A stretch of DNA of 35,375 bases from an uncultured Collinsella sp. (lineage in GTDB: Bacteria; Actinomycetota; Coriobacteriia; Coriobacteriales; Coriobacteriaceae). The stretch spans positions 1 to 35,375 of the forward strand of contig URXE01000019.1 in NCBI GenBank assembly GCA_900551815.1. The letters are read 5' to 3'. The translations under genes and the position numbers were made by a program. The notes below the pieces were generated by a model, which made no database searches, was not told the origin of the DNA, and saw nothing but the letters and a program-made list of their open reading frames with translations. This document shows, piece by piece, positions 22,828 through 30,611 of the stretch (its first letter is position 1; the number at the start of each line of letters is the position of its first letter).

Positions 22828-25485
22828 TTAGGCGCCGAGCGCGGTCTTGGCGGCCGCGAGGGCATCGCCGATCCCGGCGGCGTTCTTGCCACCGGCCTGG
22901 GCCATGTTGGGACGACCACCACCGCGACCATCGACCAGGCCCGCGATCTGCTTGATCACGTTGCCGGCGTGGAAACCGGCCTTCACGGCGTTATCGGAGC
23001 CGGCGGCGAGCAGGGCCGGGGTGCCCTTCTCGGTCACGCTGGCAACAACGCAGGCAACGGGGCCGGCGACCTTCTGGTGCACAGTATCCCAAACGTTGCG
23101 CAGGTCGGCAGCCTCAAGGCCCTGGAGCTCAGCGACGACGAGCTTGTAGCCGTTCAGCTCGACAGCGCCGTCGATGGCACTGGAGATAGCGTCGGAGGAG
23201 CCACCGGTCAGCGCCTTCTTGAGCTTGTTAGACGTCTCGCGCAGCTCGGCCTGCAGGCTCTCCACACGGGCGGGAACCTCGTCGACACGGCACTTGAGCG
23301 CAGCGGCGGCGGCGTCAACGAGCGCCAGGCGGTCGGCCATGTAATCGAGAGCGCCCTTGGAGGTCACGGCCTCAATACGGCGGACATTCGAGCCCGTGGA
23401 GGACTCGGAGATAATCTTGAACAGACCGATCTCGGCGGTGTTGGCGGCATGCGTGCCACCGCAGAGCTCGCGGGAGAACGGCTGGTCCTCGGCGCCTACG
23501 GAGACGACGCGGACGACGTCGCCGTACTTCTCGCCAAAGAGGGCGACAGCACCGGCGGCCTTGGCCTCGGCGATGCCCATAACACGGGTCACGACCGGCT
23601 TGGAAGCGAAGATCTGCTGGTTGACCAGGTCCTCGACAGCCTTGAGCTGCTCGGAAGACAGGGCCTCGAAGTGCGTGAAGTCAAAGCGCAGGTGCTCGGG
23701 CGTCACCAGCGAGCCGGCCTGGGAGACATGCTCGCCCAGGACCTGCTTAAGGGCGGCGTCGAGCAGGTGGGTGGCGGTGTGGTTGCGGCGCAGGAAACCA
23801 CGGCGCTCGGCGTCGAGCGCGGCGGTCACGGTGGCACCGACGGTCAGCGTGCCCTCGGCAACGTGCGCGACATGGGCATACAGGCCGTTGTGGTTTTTGG
23901 TGTCGGCAACAGTCAGCGCAACGCCCTCGGCGGAAAGCTTGCCGGCGTCGCCCTGCTGGCCGCCCATCTCGGCGTAGAACGGGGTGCGGTCGAGCACGAC
24001 CTCAACGTCCTCGCCGGCGGCAGCGGACTCGACGGACTCGCCGTTGCGAACGATGGCGACAACCTTGGCGCCCTCGATGACGTCGTTGTCATAGCCGTCG
24101 AACTCGGTCGCGGCAACCTTGTCGGAAAGCTCGACCCACACGTCGTTGAAGCTACCCCAGGCGTCACCCTTGGCGTTGGCGCGGGCGCGAGCCTTCTGGT
24201 CCTCCATGCAGGCGGTGAAGCCGTCCATATCGACGTCGTGACCGGCGGTGCCGGCGATCTCGACAGTCAGGTCAATGGGGAAACCAAAGGTGTCGTGCAG
24301 CTTAAAGGCGACATCGCCCGGAAGGACGGCGCCGTCGGCGAGCGCGGCCAGGGCCTCGTCCAGGTAAACGCGGCCGTTGTCGAGCGTCGTGGAGAAACGC
24401 TCCTCCTCGGAAGCGACGATGCCCTTGACGAGCGCAACGTTCTTGAGCAGCTCGGGATAGGCCTCGCCCATCTGGGCGTTGACCTCGTCGATAAACTTGG
24501 TCAGGAAGGCGCCCTCGATGCCCAGCAGGCGACCGTGGAACACGGCGCGGCGGAGCAGGCGGCGAAGGACGTACTCGCGGCCCTCGTTACCGGGCAGGAT
24601 GCCGTCCGAGATCATAAAGTCGACGGCACGGGAATGGTCGGCAATGATGCGCAGGGAGCGGCTGGCGCCGGAGTAATCGTCGGCGTCATAGGTCTTGCCG
24701 CTGATCTCCTCACCGAGCTTGATGAGGTGCTGCATCAGATCGCCGTCGTAGTTAGCGGTCTTGTGCTGCATGATGGCGGCCATGCGCTCCAGACCCATGC
24801 CCGTATCGAGGTTGCGGTGCGGCAGCTCCGGCATGGAGCCGTCCTCCTGGCGGTCGTACTGGGTAAACACGAGGTTCCAGAACTCAAGGAAGCGGTCGCA
24901 GTCGCAGCCGGGCTTGCAGTCGGGGCTACCGCAACCGACCTCCTCGCCCATGTCAAAGTAGATCTCGGAGCACGGACCGCAGGGGCCGGTGGGGCCAGCG
25001 GCCCAGAAGTTGTCATCCTCGCCCAGACGCGAGATGTGATCCTCGGCAACACCCAGAGAGCGCCACACGTCGTGGGTCTCGTCGTCCTCGGTAAAGACGG
25101 TGAAGTACAGGCGGTCGAGCGGCAGCTTGAACTCCTTGGTAATGAGCTCAAAGGCCCAAGCGCAGGCCTGCTGCTTGGAGACGCCGCCAAAGGAGAAATC
25201 GCCGAGCATCTCAAAGAAGGACAGGTGACGGCCGTCCTCGCCGATGCAGTCGATGTCGTTGGTGCGGACGCACTTCTGGCAGGAGATCGCGCCGATCTCC
25301 TTCATGGTCTTCTTGCCCTGGTAGTACTCCTTAAACTGGTTCATGCCGGCGTTGGCAAGCAGCAGCGAAGGATCGTCGGGGACGAGGGAAGAAGAAGGAT
25401 AGAGCTTAAGACCGCGCTCCTCAAAGAAGTTGAGGAACTTAGAGCGAATCTCGGCCGTAGTCATTGACGGGTAGTCAGCACTCAT
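22828..25485 (-). CDS. alaS: Alanyl-tRNA synthetase
   Basis: The 885-residue class II synthetase charges tRNA-Ala. The N-terminal catalytic core begins TTAEIRSKFLNFFEERG and continues with the WAAGPTGPCGPCSEIYFDMG stretch. The editing domain carries the zinc-type motifs RNHTATHLL (about 566-574) and CGGTH (about 673-677). The C-terminal C-Ala domain contains GRGGGRPNMAQAGG near residue 853. The ATG at 25485 has GAGGAG 10 bases upstream; the ATG at 25575 lies beyond the promoter. It heads a six-gene operon (alaS-ruvX-mltG-yqeG-aroK-aroB-like). Confidence 0.96.
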   Translation of the reverse strand: MSADYPSMTTAEIRSKFLNFFEERGLKLYPSSSLVPDDPSLLLANAGMNQFKEYYQGKKTMKEIGAISCQKCVRTNDIDCIGEDGRHLSFFEMLGDFSFGGVSKQQACAWAFELITKEFKLPLDRLYFTVFTEDDETHDVWRSLGVAEDHISRLGEDDNFWAAGPTGPCGPCSEIYFDMGEEVGCGSPDCKPGCDCDRFLEFWNLVFTQYDRQEDGSMPELPHRNLDTGMGLERMAAIMQHKTANYDGDLMQHLIKLGEEISGKTYDADDYSGASRSLRIIADHSRAVDFMISDGILPGNEGREYVLRRLLRRAVFHGRLLGIEGAFLTKFIDEVNAQMGEAYPELLKNVALVKGIVASEEERFSTTLDNGRVYLDEALAALADGAVLPGDVAFKLHDTFGFPIDLTVEIAGTAGHDVDMDGFTACMEDQKARARANAKGDAWGSFNDVWVELSDKVAATEFDGYDNDVIEGAKVVAIVRNGESVESAAAGEDVEVVLDRTPFYAEMGGQQGDAGKLSAEGVALTVADTKNHNGLYAHVAHVAEGTLTVGATVTAALDAERRGFLRRNHTATHLLDAALKQVLGEHVSQAGSLVTPEHLRFDFTHFEALSSEQLKAVEDLVNQQIFASKPVVTRVMGIAEAKAAGAVALFGEKYGDVVRVVSVGAEDQPFSRELCGGTHAANTAEIGLFKIISESSTGSNVRRIEAVTSKGALDYMADRLALVDAAAAALKCRVDEVPARVESLQAELRETSNKLKKALTGGSSDAISSAIDGAVELNGYKLVVAELQGLEAADLRNVWDTVHQKVAGPVACVVASVTEKGTPALLAAGSDNAVKAGFHAGNVIKQIAGLVDGRGGGRPNMAQAGGKNAAGIGDALAAAKTALGA

Positions 25486-25531
25486 AGAGGGAATCTCCTC
25501 GGTTTCACATCGAAACAGTTTAAACGTAACG

Positions 25532-25559
25532 ATATTACCATCCCACCGCGCCTGTGCAA
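25532..25559 (-). promoter_or_regulatory. Promoter of the alaS operon
   Basis: The minus strand has TTGCAC (25554-25559), a 16-base spacer and TAATAT (25532-25537). The leader is short (about 40 bases), with no T-box-like structure. Confidence 0.65.
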
Positions 25560-25587
25560 AAAAGAGGGCCGCCAAACAGCGACCCTC
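25557..25587 (-). terminator. Intrinsic terminator upstream of alaS
   Basis: GAGGGCCGC (25564-25572) pairs with GCGACCCTC (25579-25587) around CAAACA, with one G-U pair. On the minus strand it is followed by six T residues. The likely upstream transcript is the sigB-AI-2E operon, running antisense through the small plus-strand gene. Confidence 0.8.
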
Positions 25588-25638
25588 CAGCGAAAGTGCA
25601 TGTTATTTAGGACTAAGCAATCCTTTGAAAAAAGTGGG

Positions 25639-25670
25639 TTTGGTAAAATGCTATTTTGGTAAAATGCTAT
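25639..25670. repeat. Perfect 16-bp tandem duplication upstream of the small membrane ORF
   Basis: TTTGGTAAAATGCTAT occurs twice in direct succession (25639-25654 and 25655-25670), followed by ATAAG. The region is AT-rich and is the likely promoter region of the small gene at 25698. A -35-like TTGAAA lies at 25625-25630. Confidence 0.85.
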
Positions 25671-25697
25671 ATAAGAACCATCCGGAAGGAGCGATCG

Positions 25698-25937
25698 ATG
25701 AAAAGCAAACGATTTGTCCTGAATGCACTTCTGGTGGTAGCACTTTTAGCGCTCTTGGCCTTCTCCCACTGGTATTCAAACCAACCAGCATTTGGCTACG
25801 TATTATATGCAGTAACGTCCGGCGATAAGGCTTATTGCCCTCTACGCGCAATTGACATTCTCTATTTCTATGTAGCCGGCCCCTTATCAATCGCTTTGCT
25901 CGTGTTTCTTGTCTTCTACAACATCAAGAAACGCTAA
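25698..25937 (+). CDS. Small hypothetical membrane protein
   Basis: The 79-residue protein is not recognised. It has a basic start (MKSKRF), a membrane helix at about 7-24 and a loop of about 25 residues with a single Cys (TSGDKAYCPLRAID). A second helix lies at about 51-73, and the end is KKR. Both termini are predicted inside. The ATG has AAGGAG 6 bases upstream, which supports real translation. Base composition and codons (TTA, ATT, CTA) are clearly more AT-rich than neighbours, and it is on the opposite strand between two minus-strand operons. These suggest recent acquisition; function is unknown. Confidence 0.65.
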   Translation: MKSKRFVLNALLVVALLALLAFSHWYSNQPAFGYVLYAVTSGDKAYCPLRAIDILYFYVAGPLSIALLVFLVFYNIKKR

Positions 25938-25943
25938 CAGGGC

Positions 25944-27356
25944 CTATTTGGAATCCGAATCGTCCATGGAGCCGTCGATGCCGGTTTTGGTGTCGTCGTC
26001 CGTATTGGAATCGTCATCCTTGGCGAAGGGGTTCTTGAAAAAGCCTGTCGCGTCGGGCTGAAGACCCGAGAGCTTAATCCAGGGATTCTCGAGCTCGGGC
26101 TTGGGCATGGCCTGGGCCTCAGGCGCAGTCTCGTTGCCGATGAGCTCGGACTCATAGATGAACGTATCGTCTCCAAGCGCGTCGTAGGCGGCGACCGGGT
26201 TGCCCTCGGCATCACGATACGGCGTGCCTTTAAACACAGCGCCATCATATGCCACGAGCTGGCGACCGGTCTCATTCTCAAAGTAGTAGACGAAAATGCC
26301 CTTAACGGCCGCGCACAGCGGAATGGCGATGACCATGCCGATGGGACCCATAAGCGCCGAACCGATAACGAGGGCCGTCAGGCTCATAACGGGATGCACC
26401 TGCACCGAACTCTGCATGACCTTAGGCGAAATGACGTTGTCGGTGACATTTTGTGCCACCATGGTCACAATCAAGGTCCACAGCGCCAGCATCGGGCTGA
26501 ACATAAAGCCGAGCACCGTGGCAATCGCAGCACTCACCCAGGGACCGACGACCGGGACCAAGTGCATGATGCCGGTAAAAATGGCCATGAGTGCCGCATA
26601 CGGATGGCCAATGAGCGTAAAGCCGATAAAGGCAAGGATGCCACCGCAGATCGACGTTACGACCATGCCACGCATGTAGCCGCCGACCGAGCGCGAAAGA
26701 ATCGCGACCATAAAGCGGTACGAGGTCTCTTTTTCCTGACCGATGATGGTGCAGACCTCGTGGTGCATACGGGGATAGTCGCAGGCAAGCCAGTAGGCAA
26801 GCACCAAGCCCAGGAAGATGACGAACAGCTGCGAGGCCGTATTGGTAATGAGTGGGAACACACCGCGACCGAGCTCGGCGGCAATCTGTGAGACATACTT
26901 GGACGCCACCGTAACGAGCGAAGAAAGGTTATCGTCCAGATACTCCTTGAGCGGCGTGTTATTGAGCGTCTTAGCATGCGAGATCATCTCGTTGAGGTCG
27001 CCACCAGCAACACGAAGCTGCTCGGGCAGGCGGCTCAGGACTTCCATGATCTGACCAAAGAGAATCGGCGACAAGATGCAAACGACACCGACGAGCACAG
27101 CAACGACCACAATAAGCGCGACAAGCGAACCTATGCCGCGATTCACGCCATGGTGCTCGAGCCAGTTGGTTATCGGCGACATCACAAAGGCGATGATGGA
27201 TCCGACAGCGAGAAACTCGATAACCGGCGCCAGGATGCCCATAAGGTTAAAGATGACGGCGGCGATGACAATGCAGCCGACGACGCCCCAAATGCGCAGC
27301 GTCAGAATACGGGTATCGCGAAGCGTGCGGTCGGTTTGTTGGGGGTGCTCACTCAT
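25944..27356 (-). CDS. AI-2E family transporter
   Basis: The 470-residue polytopic membrane protein has hydrophobic segments at about 20-75 (two or three), 80-105, 175-195, 235-275 and 285-365. The region GIMHLVPVVGPWVSAAIATVLGF matches the AI-2E/PerM family. Family names refer to autoinducer-2 export, but substrates are mostly unproven and some members are Na+/H+ antiporters. An acidic, low-complexity cytoplasmic tail of about 100 residues ends the protein (DDDSNTDDD). The start overlaps the sigB stop (ATGA), so it is expressed with the sigma factor and may be part of a stress response. Confidence 0.88.
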   Translation of the reverse strand: MSEHPQQTDRTLRDTRILTLRIWGVVGCIVIAAVIFNLMGILAPVIEFLAVGSIIAFVMSPITNWLEHHGVNRGIGSLVALIVVVAVLVGVVCILSPILFGQIMEVLSRLPEQLRVAGGDLNEMISHAKTLNNTPLKEYLDDNLSSLVTVASKYVSQIAAELGRGVFPLITNTASQLFVIFLGLVLAYWLACDYPRMHHEVCTIIGQEKETSYRFMVAILSRSVGGYMRGMVVTSICGGILAFIGFTLIGHPYAALMAIFTGIMHLVPVVGPWVSAAIATVLGFMFSPMLALWTLIVTMVAQNVTDNVISPKVMQSSVQVHPVMSLTALVIGSALMGPIGMVIAIPLCAAVKGIFVYYFENETGRQLVAYDGAVFKGTPYRDAEGNPVAAYDALGDDTFIYESELIGNETAPEAQAMPKPELENPWIKLSGLQPDATGFFKNPFAKDDDSNTDDDTKTGIDGSMDDSDSK

Positions 27357-28144
27357 GAACGAACCATCACTCCGTCGGGGTCAATCTTGTCTTGAATCTT
27401 CTTAAGGGTACGGCGCAGCAGGCGCGAGACCTGCACCTGCGAGATGCCCAGCTTCTTGGCAATCTCGATCTGGGTCATGCCCTTTACGAAGCGCAGCTCG
27501 ATAACCTCGCGCTCGCGAGGCGAGAAATCGCGGATGGCTTCCTCGATTACCAGGCGATCATCGGTAAAGTCGAGTTCGTTGTCGTCGTCGGCGTAGCGAT
27601 CGAGAATCGAAGGCGCATCGTCGGAGTCGGACGCGCCGGGGGCCTCGATGGGCACCGAGGTATAGGCCGAGGACGATTCCATGGCTTCGAGCACCTCGTC
27701 GACGGTCACGCCCAAGTAATCGGCGATTTCCTCAACCTTGGGCGAACGTTGAAGCTCGTTGGTGAGCTTGTCGGTGGCCTGATTAACCTTGGCAGAGAGC
27801 TCCTGCAGACGACGCGGCACGCGCACACTCCAGCCCTTGTCGCGGAAGTGGCGCTTAATCTCGCCCAGGATGGTGGGTGTGGCAAACGTCGTAAACTCGA
27901 GCCCGCGCTCAGGGTCAAAGCGATCGATTGCCTTGAGCAAGCCCAGATAGCCGACCTGCAAAAGGTCATCGAGTGGCTCGCCGCGGTTCTTAAATTTGTT
28001 GGCAAGAAACCTTACCAGGTTCATATGGGACATGACGAGCTGCTCGCGTGCGTCCGGATCACCGGTCTCTTTATAGCGACGAAACAGCTCGCGGGTTTTC
28101 TCCTTGTCCCAAGCGGTCTTGCCGCTCCGGGAACGTTCGGTCAT
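27353..28144 (-). CDS. sigB: SigB/SigF-family RNA polymerase sigma factor
   Basis: The 263-residue sigma-70 family protein has regions 2, 3 and 4 but no region 1.1, as in SigB/SigF stress factors. Region 2 contains DLLQVGYLGLLKAIDRFDP and the -10 recognition stretch FTTFATPTILGEIKRHFRD. Region 3 contains RVPRRLQEL. Region 4.2 is TQIEIAKKLGISQVQVSRLLRR. An Asp/Ser-rich insert (about 165-190) lies between regions 3 and 4. It follows the RsbW-like gene by one base and overlaps the transporter gene. The pairing suggests partner-switch control, but no RsbV-type antagonist is adjacent. Confidence 0.92.
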   Translation of the reverse strand: MTERSRSGKTAWDKEKTRELFRRYKETGDPDAREQLVMSHMNLVRFLANKFKNRGEPLDDLLQVGYLGLLKAIDRFDPERGLEFTTFATPTILGEIKRHFRDKGWSVRVPRRLQELSAKVNQATDKLTNELQRSPKVEEIADYLGVTVDEVLEAMESSSAYTSVPIEAPGASDSDDAPSILDRYADDDNELDFTDDRLVIEEAIRDFSPREREVIELRFVKGMTQIEIAKKLGISQVQVSRLLRRTLKKIQDKIDPDGVMVRS

Positions 28145-28145
28145 A

Positions 28146-28523
28146 TTAGATATCCGCCTTGAGGTCGAGGGAAAGCGTTAGGGGCGCCGTAGTCTTTTCG
28201 TAGGAATCGCACACGCTTGCAAGAATGAGCTCGGCATACACGGCAGCCTGGTCATCCTCATCGACAGTCGCCTGGTCGCCAAAGGTAAAGGTCATGCCCA
28301 CATGCGATTCGTCGACATCGAATTTGATCGAGATATCGTCGGAATCAATGGCCGTGCAGCCAAAGATGAAGGCTTCCTCGGCAGCCATACGGATATCCTC
28401 GATTCGATCGACGGACATAGAGCACAGGGCGCCGACGTTGGCTGCCGTCATGCGCACCAAGCGCGCGAGACGCGGATCACCGGCAACGCTCAGCGTAATG
28501 GGGCAGGTTGCTTCGCTACTCAT
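28146..28523 (-). CDS. RsbW-like anti-sigma factor with degenerate ATP-binding motifs
   Basis: The 125-residue protein resembles the RsbW/SpoIIAB GHKL fold. DRIEDIRMAAEEA at 39-51 matches the helix holding the catalytic Glu, and the final LTLSLDLKADI matches the last strand. The Mg-binding Asn of the N box, four residues after the Glu, is Phe54. No DxGxG or GxGL box is seen in the second half (GDQATVDEDDQAAVYAELI). It may bind the sigma factor without kinase activity. The identification rests partly on position directly before sigB. The ATG at 28523 has GAGGAG upstream and overlaps the preceding gene by 8 bases. Confidence 0.6.
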   Translation of the reverse strand: MSSEATCPITLSVAGDPRLARLVRMTAANVGALCSMSVDRIEDIRMAAEEAFIFGCTAIDSDDISIKFDVDESHVGMTFTFGDQATVDEDDQAAVYAELILASVCDSYEKTTAPLTLSLDLKADI

Positions 28524-29106
28524 CGCAGGACTCCTCGGAGGTCTCGGCGGGCGTATAGGTGTAATACTGAGCAGGCTTGGCTGCGGCCTTCTGAGCCGCA
28601 TCCGCACCATCGGCGGCCTCGTCCTCAGCCTCACCAATCAGAACGCGCTCGGTAGGCTGCTCGGCCTCTGCGGCAGCGGCGAGCTTGCGATCGGCGTCGG
28701 ATGCAGGAGCCTTCACCTTATTGAAGAGCTTCTGCACGGCGCCAGCCGCAGAGTCGGTCACGCTCGACACGGCGTTACTTGCCTCGGCCACGCTACCCGT
28801 GACCTCGGAAATGTCGCGAACCACGGCTTCGACCTCAACGAGGTTGGACGTCAGAGCGTCAACGGCAGTCTTACTCGACTTGAGCAGCGGCTCCACCTGG
28901 GCAAGTGCTGGCGTAAGCTCGTCTACGGCGCCATCGAGCTTTGCCACCACGGGCTGTGCCTCGGCGAGTGTGTTGTTGAGGTCGCTCACCGTCTTGTCGA
29001 GCGAGTCGACGACGGTGCGGGTCTTGCGCAGCGTGAGCGCGAGCTCGATAACAGCCCACACGCCGGCAACGGCAAGTAGCAGCAGGGCGATTTGAATGGG
29101 ACTCAT
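28516..29106 (-). CDS. DUF948-like membrane-anchored coiled-coil protein
   Basis: The 196-residue protein has one N-terminal membrane helix (about 4-24) and a heptad-patterned helical region (about 28-125) rich in Val, Leu, Asp and Ser (VDSLDKTVSDLNNTL and repeats like it). An Ala/Glu-rich low-complexity tail ends with SEESCDE. This matches DUF948 (YtxG-like) general stress proteins of Gram-positives, which often lie near sigma-B genes. The ATG has GGGAGG 5 bases upstream. It is first in a group of four genes ending with the AI-2E transporter. The molecular function is unknown. Confidence 0.7.
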   Translation of the reverse strand: MSPIQIALLLLAVAGVWAVIELALTLRKTRTVVDSLDKTVSDLNNTLAEAQPVVAKLDGAVDELTPALAQVEPLLKSSKTAVDALTSNLVEVEAVVRDISEVTGSVAEASNAVSSVTDSAAGAVQKLFNKVKAPASDADRKLAAAAEAEQPTERVLIGEAEDEAADGADAAQKAAAKPAQYYTYTPAETSEESCDE

Positions 29107-29201
29107 ACAAGCCTCCCAAAGGAATCGAAATACAGACGTTGTTCATGGTACCCCAAAGAAGGGAAAAGTTACCCAAAGGGAATGCGGGAGGCGCCAATGA
29201 C

Positions 29202-30551
29202 CTACTTGGGAGCGTTGCCGCTACGGTCGCGCTCGCTTTGCTCCACACGCCACTCTTCCCAACCGCGACCGGCAGGCTGCCAGAATGCGCCGCGCTCCAG
29301 CCCCTCGGGCAAATAGCGCTGATCGACCCAGCCTTCGGGATAATCATGCGGATACTTATACACACCGTATTCGTCGCTGCCTGGGCGATGACGGTCGCGC
29401 AGATAACTCGGCACCTCGCGCAGCCCACTTGAATGGATATCTGCCAGCGCCGCATCGATCGAAGCCTCGCACGCGTTGGATTTAGGCGCCAAACACACAT
29501 AGAGCGCAGCCTGAGCCAGGTTAATGCGGCATTCGGGATAGCCAATTACCTCGGCAGACTTAAACGCGGCATGTGCCACCAAGAGCGCCTGCGGATCGGC
29601 GTTGCCGACGTCCTCGGAAGCGTGGATCATAATGCGGCGCGCAATAAACTTGGGATCCTCTCCCGCATCGATCATGCGTGCAAGCCAATAGATCGTGGCA
29701 TCGGGGTCGCTGCCGCGCATAGACTTAATAAACGCACTGATGATGTCGTAGTGCATGTCGCCGTTTTTGTCATACGAAAAACCACGACGAGGGTTGGCAA
29801 TCTTAACGTCATCCACGGTGATGGGGTAGCGCTCCCCCGCCGCCGGCGCTGGCGTTCCCTCGGTATCGGGACGCGTGACGGCAATCTCGCTCGCAAGCTC
29901 GAGCGTCGTGAGTGCCGAGCGAGCGTCGCCCGCGGCCAGCGTGCAGATGGACTTGACGGTATCCTCATCGGCCGAGAACTTACCGTTTAGACCCTGCGGT
30001 GCCTCGAGCGCACGCTCGATGAGCGTCGCGATATCCTCGTCCTTTAAGTGGTCGAGCTCCACCACGCGACCACGCGAGAGCAACGCCGAGTTGACCTCGA
30101 AGTACGGGTTCTCCGTCGTGGCGCCAATCATAATGACGGTACGGTTCTCAACCGCATGCAGCAAGGCATCCTGCTGCGACTTGGAGAAGCGATGAATCTC
30201 GTCGATGAATAGAATAGTGCGGCGGTCGTAGGTATTCAGGCGCGTCTTGGCCTCGTCAATCACGCGACGCAGGTCCTTCACGGTACCCGTCACGGCGCTG
30301 ACCTCGACAAACTCGCTCTTGGTATGGTTGGCGATGATATGCGCCAGCGTCGTCTTGCCCGTACCGGCCGGCCCATACAGAATCACGCTCGATAGCACAT
30401 CATGCTCGATGGCCGCACGCAACCACGATCCCTTACCGACGGCCTTTTGCTGGCCTACGTACTCGTCGAGCGAATTGGGGCGCATGCGCACCGCGAGCGG
30501 CGCATTTTTAAAGGAACGCTCGCGCGTCGAGGCAGAAAAAAGGTCGTCCAT
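29202..30551 (-). CDS. rarA: Replication-associated recombination protein RarA (MgsA) AAA+ ATPase
   Basis: The protein is about 449 residues. The AAA+ core carries Walker A GPAGTGKT, Walker B LFIDEIHRF, sensor 1 GATTENPYFEVN and a LLSRGRVVEL arginine-finger region. The C-terminal half contains ASEDVGNADPQALLVA and IDAALADIHSSGLREVP, as in RarA. It acts at stalled replication forks and interacts with SSB in E. coli. Three in-frame ATGs (30566, 30557, 30551) lie close together; 30551 has GGGA 7 bases upstream and gives the usual MDDLF start. The call is solid, the start less so. Confidence 0.92.
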   Translation of the reverse strand: MDDLFSASTRERSFKNAPLAVRMRPNSLDEYVGQQKAVGKGSWLRAAIEHDVLSSVILYGPAGTGKTTLAHIIANHTKSEFVEVSAVTGTVKDLRRVIDEAKTRLNTYDRRTILFIDEIHRFSKSQQDALLHAVENRTVIMIGATTENPYFEVNSALLSRGRVVELDHLKDEDIATLIERALEAPQGLNGKFSADEDTVKSICTLAAGDARSALTTLELASEIAVTRPDTEGTPAPAAGERYPITVDDVKIANPRRGFSYDKNGDMHYDIISAFIKSMRGSDPDATIYWLARMIDAGEDPKFIARRIMIHASEDVGNADPQALLVAHAAFKSAEVIGYPECRINLAQAALYVCLAPKSNACEASIDAALADIHSSGLREVPSYLRDRHRPGSDEYGVYKYPHDYPEGWVDQRYLPEGLERGAFWQPAGRGWEEWRVEQSERDRSGNAPK

Positions 30552-30611
30552 AGCCATCCCGTGCATCAATCAAAAACGTTTTCCACTAACAGTATACCGA
30601 ATATATACGAA

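Noticed and set aside
22969..25467. 832-codon open frame on the plus strand opposite alaS
   Set aside because: It is antisense to a clear alaS and rich in Gly, Val, Leu, Asp and Ala with no family motif. It is the shadow expected from G/C-biased third codon positions.
25486..25600. T-box riboswitch before alaS
   Set aside because: The predicted leader after the promoter is only about 40 bases, with no T-box sequence. The nearby terminator lies upstream of the promoter.
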